Source of the DNA: Eucommia ulmoides
Taxonomy: Eukaryota; Streptophyta; Magnoliopsida; Garryales; Eucommiaceae
Direction of reading: 5' to 3'
Length of the DNA: 64,000 bases
Assembly: GCA_016647705.1 (NCBI GenBank)
Contig: CM028327.1
Location: forward strand, 42,906,017 to 42,970,016
The translations under genes and the position numbers were made by a program. The notes below the pieces were generated by a model. It was given only the letters and a program-made list of their open reading frames with translations, made no database searches and was not told where the DNA came from. Of this stretch, positions 23,977 through 34,810 are shown in pieces. Each line of letters opens with the position of its first letter. Position 1 is the stretch's first letter.

Positions 23977-24340
23977 CCCTTGAGTCGTGGATGATTCTCC
24001 AGATCCGCATCCCGGCTCTCGGCGTTACGAGTGATTCTCCACGGCTGAATTCCGACCCCTTAGGCCATATCCCGGCTCTCAGCGTCGTGAGTGATTCTCC
24101 ACGGCTGTATTCTGACCCCCTGAGTTGCATCCCGGCTCTCGGCGTCGCGAGTGATTCTCCGCGGTTACATTCCGACCCCTTGAGTCGTGTCCCGGCTCTC
24201 AGCGTCGCGAATGATTCTCCTCAGTGGTACTCCAACCTCCTGAGTCGCGGATAATTCTCCAAATCAACATCCTGACTCTCGGTGTCACGAGTAACTCTTC
24301 ACAAGTCTCATCCCGGCGCTCAGCGTCGAGGGTGACAACC
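23977..24340 (+). repeat. 60-bp tandem repeat in frame (20-codon period)
   Basis: 'cccggctctc' recurs at 24011, 24071, 24131 and 24191, exactly 60 bp apart, with weaker units on both sides. Each unit also contains 'gagtgattctcc' and 'ccgaccccttgagt'. Because 60 is a multiple of three, one frame (23967-24254) reads as 20-residue repeats containing 'IPALGVASDSPRL'. It may be a relic of a repetitive gag segment or chance. Confidence 0.88.
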
Positions 24341-25434
24341 AGACCCTCTCTAGAAGTCAACAGTCCGTACCCGGGGATGGACCAAGGTCATCCACCAAGG
24401 GCGGGGCATTGATCGGGTCTGAGGGCCTGCAACCAAGTACTTCTCCCTACCAGTCGACTATGAGTCCGACGTTCTAAAAGGGAAGGTGCTCCTGCATGGA
24501 CTAAATAGAGATAACCTGAAAGGGTTCTTGAATGAGCCTGACTATGGAGAACTCCCCGATGACCGGCCACAAGGCTCCAACCACCGTGTTGCGCTCATGT
24601 GGATCAAGAGGATCAGCTATCTTGGGAAACCCTACTCCTAAGTCCACGACACGATTTCTTTGCAATCAGCTCGTGTCTCGGATTGGGGGGCTAGTGGTCT
24701 GTGGCCCTAGGCAGAGATGAGAAATTTGTTTGGCAGAGACAGTAACAAATTTCAACAAAATTTTTAAAATTTTACAACTCTGAAAACAAGACCAAGTAAA
24801 AATCGACTTGGCAAAAAACATCAGGAGAAAGGAGTAGACTCTGAAGTACTCTGTCTATGCCGCTCAAAAGCTTAAATACTCGCGCATAGAAAAACAGGAG
24901 TAAGCGAAAAAAAAGTCTGCAAAATCCTAAGTCCTGAAAAAGTGATAGTCCAAGCTCAGTCCTCTCTACCCTCGTTGTGAGGGGCGTTTGTGCGAGGGGA
25001 AGTAGATTTAATCTCACCCTCCTCGGGGGGCCCTTGTCGGCACTGTCCGCCCCCGCGTCCTTGTGCGTGGCACCATCTTGAGGTTCAGCCTCAGTGTTTC
25101 GTAACCGGAACTACCAGGTACGACGAACACCGCCCTGCCGTGTCGCTCCTAGCCGACAGGGTCCAGTGACGACCTTCTCCAAGAACGTCGTCCTGGAGTG
25201 TCGTCCAGAAATTTCACCACATCTCCTCGGCCCGGCGTCGTCTAATCCGGCTCCCCCTGTCCTACCATGCTGCCTCAGGCCGGCTGAGCGCAGATGAGAG
25301 TCTATCCTAAATTCTCCCCTCAAAAGAATCTATGAGTTAAAAAAAAAAAAAAAAAAAGGGTTGGGTTTAAGGGGGGCAAGGTTGCCCCCCCTAAAGAAAA
25401 GAGAGAGGGGGAGGGGTGCAGCTGCCCCCTCCCC

Positions 25435-25690
25435 CATGCTGGCCCCCAAAGGGGACCAGCATTACGCTGGTCCTTGGGGCCAGCATGCGACGCTGGCCCC
25501 AAGGGCCAGCGCCCAACGCTGTCCCCAGCGCCCAAAATGGGCGCTGGTCAGACCAACGCCCAGTTGGGCGCTGGGGATAGTCTGACCAGCGCCCACATTT
25601 GGGTGCTGGACAGCACCCAGATAAGTGGGTGCCGTCCAGCACCTACTTGGGCGCTGGTCAGCCCGTCTGGGCCGACTGGGCCGTTGCCCA
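25435..25690. repeat. GC-rich palindrome cluster ('agcgccca' / 'tgggcgct')
   Basis: The octamer 'agcgccca' and its complement 'tgggcgct' alternate many times, forming nested potential hairpins such as 'ccagcgcccaaaatgggcgctgg' split around four bases. A variant 'gggtgctgg'/'ccagcaccc' follows. Open frames on both strands here follow from the symmetry and are not called as genes. Confidence 0.82.
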
Positions 25691-25818
25691 GTGCACGGCA
25701 GCGGTCGGCGAGCTCCTGGCCACTCGCTGTGTGCCCGCCACTCTGTGGTTCACTTTTATTTTTTCTGCGCTGAGCGTCGGTCCATGCTCAGGACTCGTTC
25801 ACGGTGAACGTTTGTCGC

Positions 25819-26420
25819 CCTGAAATTCAAAAAAATTCGGGGCCGCCCTGCCGTGCTACCTGACCCCAGACCTCGGCGATATGGGAACGTATTTCTAATT
25901 AGCTCTTCTAAAAAAGTTAAACTCCTGGAAAATTATCGTCGTGAAATCTAAAATATTCGGGGTCGCCCTACCGTGCTACCTGACCCCGGACCCCGACGAT
26001 ATGGGAGCGTATTTTAAATTAGCTCCTCTAAAAAAATTAAATTCCTCGAAAATCGTCGCCGTGAAATCGAAAAAATTCAGGGTCGTCCTGTGGTGCTACT
26101 TGGCCCCGGACCTTGGCGGTATGGGAGCGTATTTCAATTTAGCTCCTCTAAAAAAAAAAAAAAGTTCAACTCTTGAAAAATCGTCGCCGTAAAACTGAAA
26201 AAATCCAGGGTCGCCCTACCGTGCTACCTGACCCTAGACCTTGACCGTAGGGGAGCGTATTTCAAATTAGCTCTTCTAAAAAACTCCAACTCCTAAAATT
26301 GTCGTCCTGAAAATCGGAGAAATTCGGGACCGCCCTACCGTGCTACCTGACCCCGGACCCCGACCGTATGGAGGCCTATTTCGAATAAGCTTCTCAAGAA
26401 AAAATTAACTCTTGAAAAAG
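25819..26420 (+). repeat. Tandem repeat of about 120 bp, five copies
   Basis: 'gtgctacctgacccc' recurs near 25854, 25974, 26094, 26221 and 26340. Each unit also has 'atgggagcgtatttcaaatt' and 'gaaatc.aaaaaattcgggg'. It lies just before the PPT and 3' LTR, the same place as the array in the Tat-like element at 1486-2012. Confidence 0.9.
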
Positions 26421-26533
26421 TGTCAATCAGAGGTATTTCTCGCACTTCGAAATCTCTAGGATGCCCGTTTAAACCAGGAATTGATATCCCTGACCGTCTC
26501 GCTTCCCTCGTCGCACAGGGCTAGGGGGGCTAC

Positions 26534-27331
26534 TGATGAGGGTATTTTTGGGCTTCTCCGAGTCAGCACTTGGGACCCAGCCACGTGTCCGTCGTTGTAG
26601 TGACAGGGACGTATTCCGAAATTCACAAACGTCACACTGGAGCATACGCCGACCACGGCTCCTCCCTAGAACCTCATTTGCACCCAAGGAGGAGCGAGGA
26701 GCCTTGTTGGGACGTGTCGCTTTGAGCTCTGCGCCGTTCCCTGGGTAGTCAGTTTCAGGGACTCAGCTGTTCACCTCGACCGGCTCCTCTTTTCACCTTA
26801 TTTCTTCTCTAGGACTCCACGAATCTCCGCTCTCCTCCACCATCTTACCGCCGCAGGCCTGACAAAGGCCCACGGGCTTTGCCAAATGGGCCCAAAAGCC
26901 CAAGCCCAACGATTATCTCCTAAACGCCTCGGATTATCGGCTAAACATAGGGTTTCGACTACTTAACCGTGTTTAGACCTGACTAATCATCTTCAACGCC
27001 TATATATATCGGGGGCTATGTAAGCCCGAGGTACGTTTTAATGACTTACATTACGTGTGAGTTCATTTGTTTCCTTACTATATTCTGTATCTTTTCTCTC
27101 TAAGCACTGATTACCACGCCGGAGAGGTTTTACCGGGACAAACCCCGGTCTGAGCCTTCTGCAGGTACACTCCCTAAGGAGTAGGACTCTGGACATAGCA
27201 GGTCAGTCCTCCCAGGACCCAGCACAGCTCGCTCGAGGACTTTTCAATCAACGACTCCACCTCAGCAAGAGGATCCACCTGTCATCCGACTGGACCATAC
27301 TTGAGGTGTGTACCAGTTTTATGCACCAACA
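26534..27331 (+). mobile_element. 3' LTR of the nested Tat-type element (798 bp)
   Basis: An intact copy of the LTR, from 'tgatgaggg' to 'caccaaca', followed by the duplication GACAC. It preserves the empty target site of the solo LTR at 27016-27020. Confidence 0.95.
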
Positions 27332-27535
27332 GACACGTATTTATATGATTCATATGTATCATGTGTTTCGATACATATTTGTATGATGGAGACGTGTTTA
27401 TATAATTTGATACGTATTTATGTGGTTCGGTGATATTTATGTGTTTTGAGGGGTATTTATATGATTTTGACGTATTGATGTGTTTTGAGACGTATTTATA
27501 TGCTTAAGAAATATTTATGTGTTTTTGACGTATTG
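27332..27535 (+). repeat. Right half of the split short-period array
   Basis: Continues the 'gacgtatttatgtgttt' repeats interrupted at 20988. About six or seven degenerate units. The rest of the internal region to 28207 shows no coding frame and ends in a PPT at about 28194-28207. Confidence 0.7.
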
Positions 27536-28574
27536 CAAAAAAATTTATTACTTCAAATTTGAATTGTTTGATTTTATGAAAAAATTTACGGGATTATTGG
27601 AAGTTTAATGTGAATATTGGAGATAATCATTTTTAGTCTCATAGGACAGTCCATTAGAAATTTGGGCTATCTACTGGTTATACTATTAGTTACGAATATG
27701 TGGGCTTGAGATGTTGGGATGAAATTGGTAAATACTGATTATGGGATATGGCAGTAGACTTGAAAATTCATGTCAAGTGAAAAAATTATTAAGGTTGTAG
27801 ACTTGTTGGAAATGAGATAGACCCAATCTTGTGAGACTACCGTGATATTTTAAAACATAATTGTTGATCGTATATTTATTGCTAATTTTATCAGAGTAGC
27901 GCAGCGAAAGCGTTTAGAAACATAAGATTCTTTGGCAATTAGTTATCTGTGCTAGGTGTTACTAACCACATTACACCATGTCTGTATGTTGTTGGATATA
28001 ACGTGGGCCACTGCGAATGAGAATGTTGTGATGAGTAGAATGAATGTTGATGAATGTGAATTATGGGTGACTTTTGGTTATAGGACCCTACATAGAAAAT
28101 AATTGTTCTAGAATTGAGTGTGACTAACTTGACCGTGCAGTGCGATTCTGAATTATTATTGTTTTCAACGAAATTTCAAAGATGAAATTTACTTAAGGGG
28201 GGTAGATTGTAATACTCCAAAAATTTATATTTTTGAAAAATATTATTTTATATAAGTTTAATATTTTTGGGTTGTTTTATATATTATGGAGATGGTGATA
28301 AATATTTAATAATTTTGGGAGAAAAGTATAAGTATTCAATTTAATATGAATTATTTTATAATTATAGGGTATTAAATGTAATTTATTAATTCTTAACATT
28401 TAAGGAATTAACTTGTGGCCACGAAATTAAGGTGGAAAAAAAAAAAGGCACACGTGAGGCCCTTCAAGTTTGACTACCACATGTATATGCATAGGTGGTA
28501 TGTGTGTGTGTTATCTTGGAATCATACAATAATAATAATAATAACAATAAGCAAAGATCAAAACCAAATCAATA

Positions 28575-31500
28575 TCTATATAATAAATCAAGACGGAGAT
28601 AAAGAGGACTGTCGGATTGGAGACAAACCTCCAAATATTTTCGGACCGTCGGATCACTTTTAACTTGAGTATAAGAGGAAAATGAAAATTAGGGTAAAAA
28701 TATTTTTTACCTCTCGCCTAACCCTCTCTCACTCTCAGCTTATCCTGTTCCTTTTGCTCTCTTCGTTTTTCATTTGCAGGCCACCGCCGTCGCCTCCTCC
28801 ACCATAACCACTGGACGTTGTCGATTTTTCCTCTAGCATTTTTATCTCTCTCTCCCCCTCTCAACTTCTCTTCTCTTCTCTTGCTTTCTCTCTCTTTCAC
28901 GTTCACTCTCAGTGATTTGATCTCTTTATCTCACAGTCAATCCATCACTCTCAACTTATCATGTCCCTTTTGCTCTCTTCGTTTCTCTTTTGTAGGCCAC
29001 CACCGCCCCCTCCTCCACCATAACCACCGGACGTCGTTAGCTTTCCCTCTAGCGTCTTTAACTCTCTCTCCCCCTTTCAACTTTTCTTCTTTTCTCTCAC
29101 TTTCTCTCTCTTTCACGTTTACTCTCAGTAATTTGATCTCTTTATCTCACAGTCAATCAATCGTTGCTCATCACCATCAACCTGCATCTCCATTGGGTTG
29201 ACACTTCCGAGCCACCGCTACTACAAGATCTGCCACGAATTTGCCTCCGAACATCGCCATCGCTAGCGTCTCTGCTATCTTCGGCCTCCAGAGGAAATCA
29301 CACTCTTCTCTCTCCTTTATGTCTTGCGATTTAGGATATGGCGAACCCCCCTCTTTCTGCCGTGTTGCAAATAGCACAATCTTCAGGTAAATCGTTGTCT
29401 TCCTCTCTGCCTATTTGCAATCTTCTCTAAATCGCACATTCATCTAATTATTTCATCTCATTCGTAATTGTTTGATTGAGCTCTATTGTTTGATTTAGTT
29501 GTACTCTTAGTTTAATATTCGTGATTTCAGGGTTTAATTCGACCCTACTGATTTAGGGTTCATCCTCTATTTATTCCTGTTTGATTTTGTTGCAATCTCC
29601 TTCTAACTGGCTTGATTTCTAATTTTGCAATGCCCCAATATTTTTTTTTCCTTCTACGGTGTTTTGTCTACCATCCTATATGTAGGACATGATATGTTGT
29701 GTGACAATTTTATGTGTTATAATTGTATTTTTAAAGTTAAGTTGATTATTGCTTTAATTCTTGAACAAATTTGGTCATTTGGCATCTGAGAAACTTGAAA
29801 TCCACATTGCCAGTACCTTGAAGGTGTTGGTTCTTCAATTAACATATAAATACTTTGCCTGACTTAGGGAAGGAACTTGGTCTATTTAACAAAAAGAGAA
29901 TTCTTGAAATTAACCAAGGATTAATCACGTGGTTTGATTGTGATTTTTCTCCACACATGGTCATGTTTCCAATTTCATTACCACCGTCCCTTTAACTGCA
30001 ATTTAACCTTCAATTCAAGAAATAAAAATCTACTTCCTAATAAAAAGAATATTCGATTTTTTTTTTCAAATTTTGTTTTGCTAAAATAAAATAAAAGACT
30101 TGTACGTCCTTCCATTATTTAACAATGGATTGACGAAAAATAAAGAAATGTCTGTTGTATTTAAGTAGAGTTTATTATGTAATATTTGCAGGTAAAATAA
30201 AGGATCATAGCAATGGAAATGTAGCAAGTAATTCTTATCATCAGTACAAGGTAATTAAATGTTAATTATCTTCAAATTATATCTCTACATCTCTCTTTGA
30301 TTGTGTAACTCCAAAACATAAAATGATATATCATTGATTTGGAAATTAATTAACTATTTTTGGAACTCCCAGATGTATATCATCCCTCAAATGGAAAACT
30401 AAATTTGAAAACAGTTCTAAGAAAGTAAAGATTAAAATGTTCTTATATTGCAAGCTAAAAAGATTAGCATGTGAAAATACAACACTTTTGTATATTGGGT
30501 TTTTGCAACACCATTCTAATACCATCCCGCAGTAAATCTATACATGCACCAACCATACTTGCCACGTGTATGAAGTTGACATTATGCACTTCTCGATAGG
30601 AAATATTATTCCTGTGCGAATTCAACTACATATGTAGATTTTTCGTACGATCGCAAATCCCATTAATAGTTTTCCAAATGATTTTTCTGCAAATGTGAGT
30701 GAATTATGTTTTTGTGGTTTATTTCATTAGATTATTGTTGTTCACTTGATTTATTGAAACGATGTTGGGCTAACTTGGGGTTAGGAAGTTTCCAGTAATT
30801 CGTAGATTGCGTTTTCCGTGCTCAACTTTCTGTTTACTCAATTTCTCCACTTATTTCTATACATGTGTTTTTGTTTTTTGAACTTACAGTTGTTTGTAGT
30901 GCATAAAATTCGGAGTCATTTTTCTCTCTTGGAAAATCTGGGTGAGATAGTAACAAAGGTGTAGTACTATACTTTGCTTTTTTTTTTTTTTTTGGATCAA
31001 AATAGCAGTAATTCTTAGCATGGACTTATATTACTTAGTTTATAATGTATATAATTAATTACTTTTATTATTTGTCGTATTGTGAAAGTTCATGATTGTG
31101 TTAATTATTGTCGTGTCTTATTGTTATTGATCGTATTTGTTAGTGTCATGTTGTTTTGAAAGATGAGTTGAGAATTTGGAATATCATATAAATAAAAGGG
31201 ATTATGTCCAATTTTTTTGTACATTAATTATTGGTTGTGTTCATTTGAAAAATAAAGAAGATTATATCAAAATATTCTAAATTTTTTATTGGTCATATTT
31301 GTCTATGTCCTGTTGATAACAAAAATAGAAAAAAAAGGAGTTGATAATTTGGAAATGTTATAAAAATTAAGGAGATTATCTCAATTTTTTTCCACTATGC
31401 CGTTTTTTAAAGGCCGTGTCTTCAGTCACGCGTCATTTAAGAATGTTGTAGATGTAAAGGGGATTAATTGCGGTATTATTTTAATATTTATTGTTTAATG

Positions 31501-31678
31501 ATTATGTTTTATTTGTAATATACATTGTTTGTTGGTAATAGTATTTAAATGTTCATTATTGCTGATATGAGTTAGGCAGGTGTATAATGTTATACAAATA
31601 GAAGAGATTTATGTTAAAAATTCTTTTTTAAGGTCAATATTTTTATACTCGTGCCTTCAAGTACAGGTTATACGCTAG
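28575..31678 (+). mobile_element. Non-autonomous Helitron (3104 bp)
   Basis: Starts TC ('tctatataataaatcaagac') after an A and ends CTAG before a T, the classical A/T target. A terminal hairpin lies 11-30 bases before the end: arms 31648-31654 (CTCGTGC) and 31661-31667 (GTACAGG), which would be a perfect 7-bp stem with three C/T or G/A changes reversed. The 5' LTR of the host element gives the uninterrupted site. No Rep-helicase is present, so the element is non-autonomous. Exon-like text with splice-like borders (for example about 30192-30250) may be a captured gene piece, but I could not identify it. Confidence 0.88.
28726..29165 (+). repeat. Tandem duplication of about 220 bp in the Helitron 5' part
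   Basis: Two copies, about 28726-28940 and 28948-29165, both contain 'cttttgctctcttcg', 'cctcctccaccataaccac', 'ctctctctcccc' and 'tttatctcacagtcaatc'. The frame 28818-29201 is a translation of this pyrimidine-rich DNA and is not called as a gene. Confidence 0.85.
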
Positions 31679-32671
31679 TATATATATATATATGGATGAC
31701 ACGTGTATTGTGATGTTTATATAATAATAATAATAATAATAATGGATAAATAAGCAAACAAAGAGACAACCTGAGAGAATGGGGGGGGGAAAGACATGGG
31801 AGCCGAGAGTTGGTAGTGGAAGAAAAATCCTAGAATTCCATGATTTTATATGTATATTTCGAGTGTTTTTGAGAATTCCGGTTCGGATTTGGGCTTTAGA
31901 TTTCAGGTAGAATTTCTAACTCTTTTAATATTTGTATTTAATTTGTATATTGAGTGATTTATGTTACTACTGTTGATGAATTATAACTGTTAAATTTCAT
32001 GAAATAATTATGACTATGTGAAAATTAGATGAAAATCATGTCAATGTGTTTATTTTGTCACGTTAATTAAATGCACGTATTAGAGGGGTTGGAGTTCTAC
32101 TGAGCGTTGGCTCACAACCCCACAGTTTTGATTGTAGGGTCGGTGAGGTGAAAATGATACGCCGCCAAGAATTCTATTTGAAATTTTATCTAAGTTGTAA
32201 TAATTGTATTTTTATTAAACTTGTATTATATTATTATTGATTTAAATAATAATAAATCAATAATTATCATTTAAATTATGAAGTATAAACTGGTTATTGT
32301 ATGTAACAATAAACGAAATATAGAGTGAATTTAATATTACAAATCATGGGTTGAATACTCTGTAATATATTTCTTATAAAATATTATGGAATAGTAATAA
32401 TACGACTAAGCTATAATTATAATTATTGATAGTAAGCCAATTCTTGATCTTATAATATTATTATAGTTACAATTGTAATATTTCGCATTATAAATTTTGC
32501 CGCCGCATTGTGAATTAAAATATTTTCATAAAATGAATTATTAATTATTTGACGCCGTCGCATTATAAAATGTATCCGATTTTATAGAATGAAAATTTGG
32601 TTAATCGATTTTAATATTAATTCTCCAAGCGAAAAAATCGCGTAATGCCCTTGGGAAACCGGGTCGTTACA

Positions 32672-34647
32672 GAGAAGCACGCCTTAATCAACGAGTATAT
32701 GTTGTGGGCATTTTTTTGTATCATCGCGCAAGCATGCACACACAAGAATTCTTTCCCCTGCAAGCTAAAACAAGTACATTTTTTTTCCATGTCAACCAAA
32801 ACAGAGGGGTTCAAATGCACTTTGTAGATGCTCTTAACAAACTCGATAATGTTCCATGTCTGTCCATCATTGATCATCTGCGCAAGTATCTGATTCCGGG
32901 CCAGGCATAGAAAACTCGTAATCAATAACGAATTAGCACTTCTGACTGACAACTGGTTAATTAACTTACACCTAATCTTGTCGACCATCAATATGATGGG
33001 CAAGTGGCGATAATCACAAATCCATGCGTTGAACGACTCCGCTATGTTGGACGACATCTCACCATATTTTTTTCCTTTGAAAAATATATTGCAAAAATTA
33101 TCGGGTGGGACACTTTCGAGGAAATTCGCTACTCGTCCCATGTCTTCTGCTTTTAATTCTTCTCTCAACTGGTAGTATTTGTCAAACGTTATCGCGTACA
33201 CTATCATCAAATATTTGTACACTGACTTCTCCTTGAATGCTCGTTTCGTTCATGTTAATTTCTCCCTCAAGTTGTTCTTCAAATGATTCAAACAATATGA
33301 GTAAAAGTAATTCGGGAACATTCTTCGAACCCCTTCAAGAATATCGTTGTGTCCATCAGAAATTAACGTTAACACATGTTTATTCACCATAATTTTTGAT
33401 AAATTCGACATGAACCAGTATTAGTTGACATCGTTCTCCATATCAACGATTACAAATGCTACCGGGAACAAACTTGTGCCATATTGAAAAACAAGTCAAC
33501 GTACGAATTTGTGTGACACTACCTTTAAACACAAATAAAAAACAAAAAACTTACAGTTGTTTTCATCATTCGCACTGGCCCCCCAACAAGCAACTCTTGT
33601 ACCTACCCCCAGAAACGTCCCACCAAGGAACATCATCAGCTTGCAATATTTGAATTCATAAAAATACAAAAAATCTCTTAAAATGGCATTTTTCTTTGTT
33701 GTAATTCAACACCAAATGACTGACTGGGTTCGTTCGCATACATGCATCCAAATACTAACGCAATTGATCGTATAACAACTCATGATTGTCATACAAATCA
33801 CCATGAGTTTTCTCTACTTTGTTCCATGCAATGTGATATGGGATGTCAATTCTGTAATTGTTCTTAAAGGTATAAACAACGTCAATCGGTTGCGTGGCCG
33901 GGGTATTCCAAACTAAGTCTAACAGATATGACTTAACAATGCTATAAGTCATATTTTCGTTCCTCGTCGTCCTATAAGCAACGTCGCAACAATGATTGTT
34001 CTCCAAGTCCCAAATAAATAAATAAATAAAACATCGCTTCGTTCATCTAATCTCCAATGCACTCTCCATCCGCATCATCTTTCTTCATTAAGTGAACATT
34101 CAGCTGTCACCCTTTTTTTATCGTTCTTTACGAACTGAAAATTGAACCCAACTTATACAGCATACTTTCTTAGTACTTTTTTGAATTCTGGTATTCCAGC
34201 CTTAAAAATCTGTCTGACTTCTTTGATGCCTTCAACCTAGTGATCAGATAGTAATATTTTTTTAAGTAATGGGCAAAAAACCGCCAACAAGTCATCGTCC
34301 CTATTCATGTCGCCTACGACCCCCTATCCCCTTGGATATTCAATAGGCATTTTATGCTTGCTACCACTAGACCTACTTCCGCTACCACACGTTTTTATTT
34401 TCACCCCCCACATATTCGAGTTTCATTGCACATGCAAGACTAACCATCACTTCTAAAACATTCTGACCTGTTATTAGGCACCTATCATGCCTTAGTATCG
34501 AGTAATACATCTCAAACAATAATTTCTCAACATGTCCCACCTCGATAACAAATTTTGAATTAACAACTCATGCATGAAATTATCATCGACTTTAATGTCC
34601 AACGAGTATCCGTCAAATTTGCACATCAAAATTATATGCGTGGCCAT
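32672..34647 (-). pseudogene. MULE transposase, N-terminal and catalytic part with SWIM finger
   Basis: Read on the minus strand from an ATG at 34647. 'YHIAWNKVEKTHGDLYDNHE' lies near 33800, followed by the DDE region: 'LFPVAFVIVDMEN' (about 33440), then 'ISDGHNDILEGVRRMFPNYF' with a catalytic-type Asp and 'YCLNHLKNN' (about 33280-33360). The conserved 'NIAESFNAWI' follows. The SWIM zinc finger has CTCFSLQGKEFLCVHACAMI near 32740-32800. Stops and frameshifts are present, for example the TGA near 33249 and a frame change near 33600, so the first catalytic Asp cannot be assigned. The frame runs into 17474 across the LTR insertion. Confidence 0.88.
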
Positions 34648-34810
34648 TATATTCCAGTAAATCTGTAAATACAAAAATGCACCAGATGTACACTGACCAC
34701 CTACATATCAACATATCGTGTAAAATCTATTTCAACCTTCACTTATGAACGTTAATGTGACATGATTGTTAACGTGTGCCCTATTAACCATGCGAGTTAA
34801 CGTTAATGTA

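Larger units (their letters stand above)
23221..26533 (+). other. Internal region of the nested element: PBS, gag relic, repeats
   Basis: After the PBS an ATG at 23343 opens a frame of about 39 codons (Asn/Ser/Pro-rich) that may be the beginning of a gag; it stops near 23460. No zinc knuckle, protease, RT or integrase motif could be found in any frame. Tandem repeats (23977-24340 and 25819-26420) and a GC-rich palindrome block (25435-25690) fill much of the rest. The many overlapping frames at 25100-25820 come from GC-rich composition. Confidence 0.7.
20989..27331 (+). mobile_element. Nested non-autonomous Tat-type LTR retrotransposon
   Basis: LTRs are 798 bp each once the solo LTR is removed from the left one (20989-23220 and 26534-27331). 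The target duplication GACAC is exact (20984-20988 and 27332-27336). The PBS 'tggcgccgtctgtgggaac' starts at 23224, and a PPT 'aggggggctac' precedes 26534. By eye the LTR pair differs at roughly 27 positions, mostly transitions, so this is a comparatively recent insertion. The 3.3-kb internal region lacks pol and holds only a short gag-like start and tandem repeats. Movement would have needed another element's enzymes. Confidence 0.94.
17475..32671 (+). mobile_element. Non-autonomous LTR retrotransposon (about 5.7 kb without insertions)
   Basis: The 5' LTR (17475-18837) and 3' LTR (28208-32671) share the start 'tataatactcc'/'tgtaatactcc' and the end 'gtcgttaca'. The target duplication GAGAA is exact (17470-17474 and 32672-32676). 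Removing the nested Tat-type element plus its duplication and the Helitron leaves about 5745 bp, with LTRs of 1363 and 1360 bp. The internal parts (18838-20988 and 27337-28207, about 3.0 kb) show no gag or pol, only repeats. The PBS is tRNA-Met type, and the PPT 'aaggggggtagat' precedes the 3' LTR. PBS and LTR ends suggest mobilisation by Del/Tekay-type relatives. Confidence 0.93.
28208..32671 (+). mobile_element. 3' LTR of the non-autonomous element, interrupted by a Helitron
   Basis: Begins 'tgtaatactcc' directly after the purine tract 'aaggggggtagat' and ends 'gtcgttaca' at 32671. Removing 28575-31678 leaves 1360 bp, which aligns with the 5' LTR (1363 bp). The 3' flank GAGAA equals the 5' flank. 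Confidence 0.93.

Noticed and set aside
25094-25823. Cluster of overlapping frames on both strands
   Set aside because: GC-rich palindromic DNA inside a non-autonomous element; no domain recognised.
28818-29201. Ser/Leu-rich frame of 127 codons
   Set aside because: Lies in a duplicated pyrimidine tract of the Helitron and is not conserved as protein between the two repeat copies.
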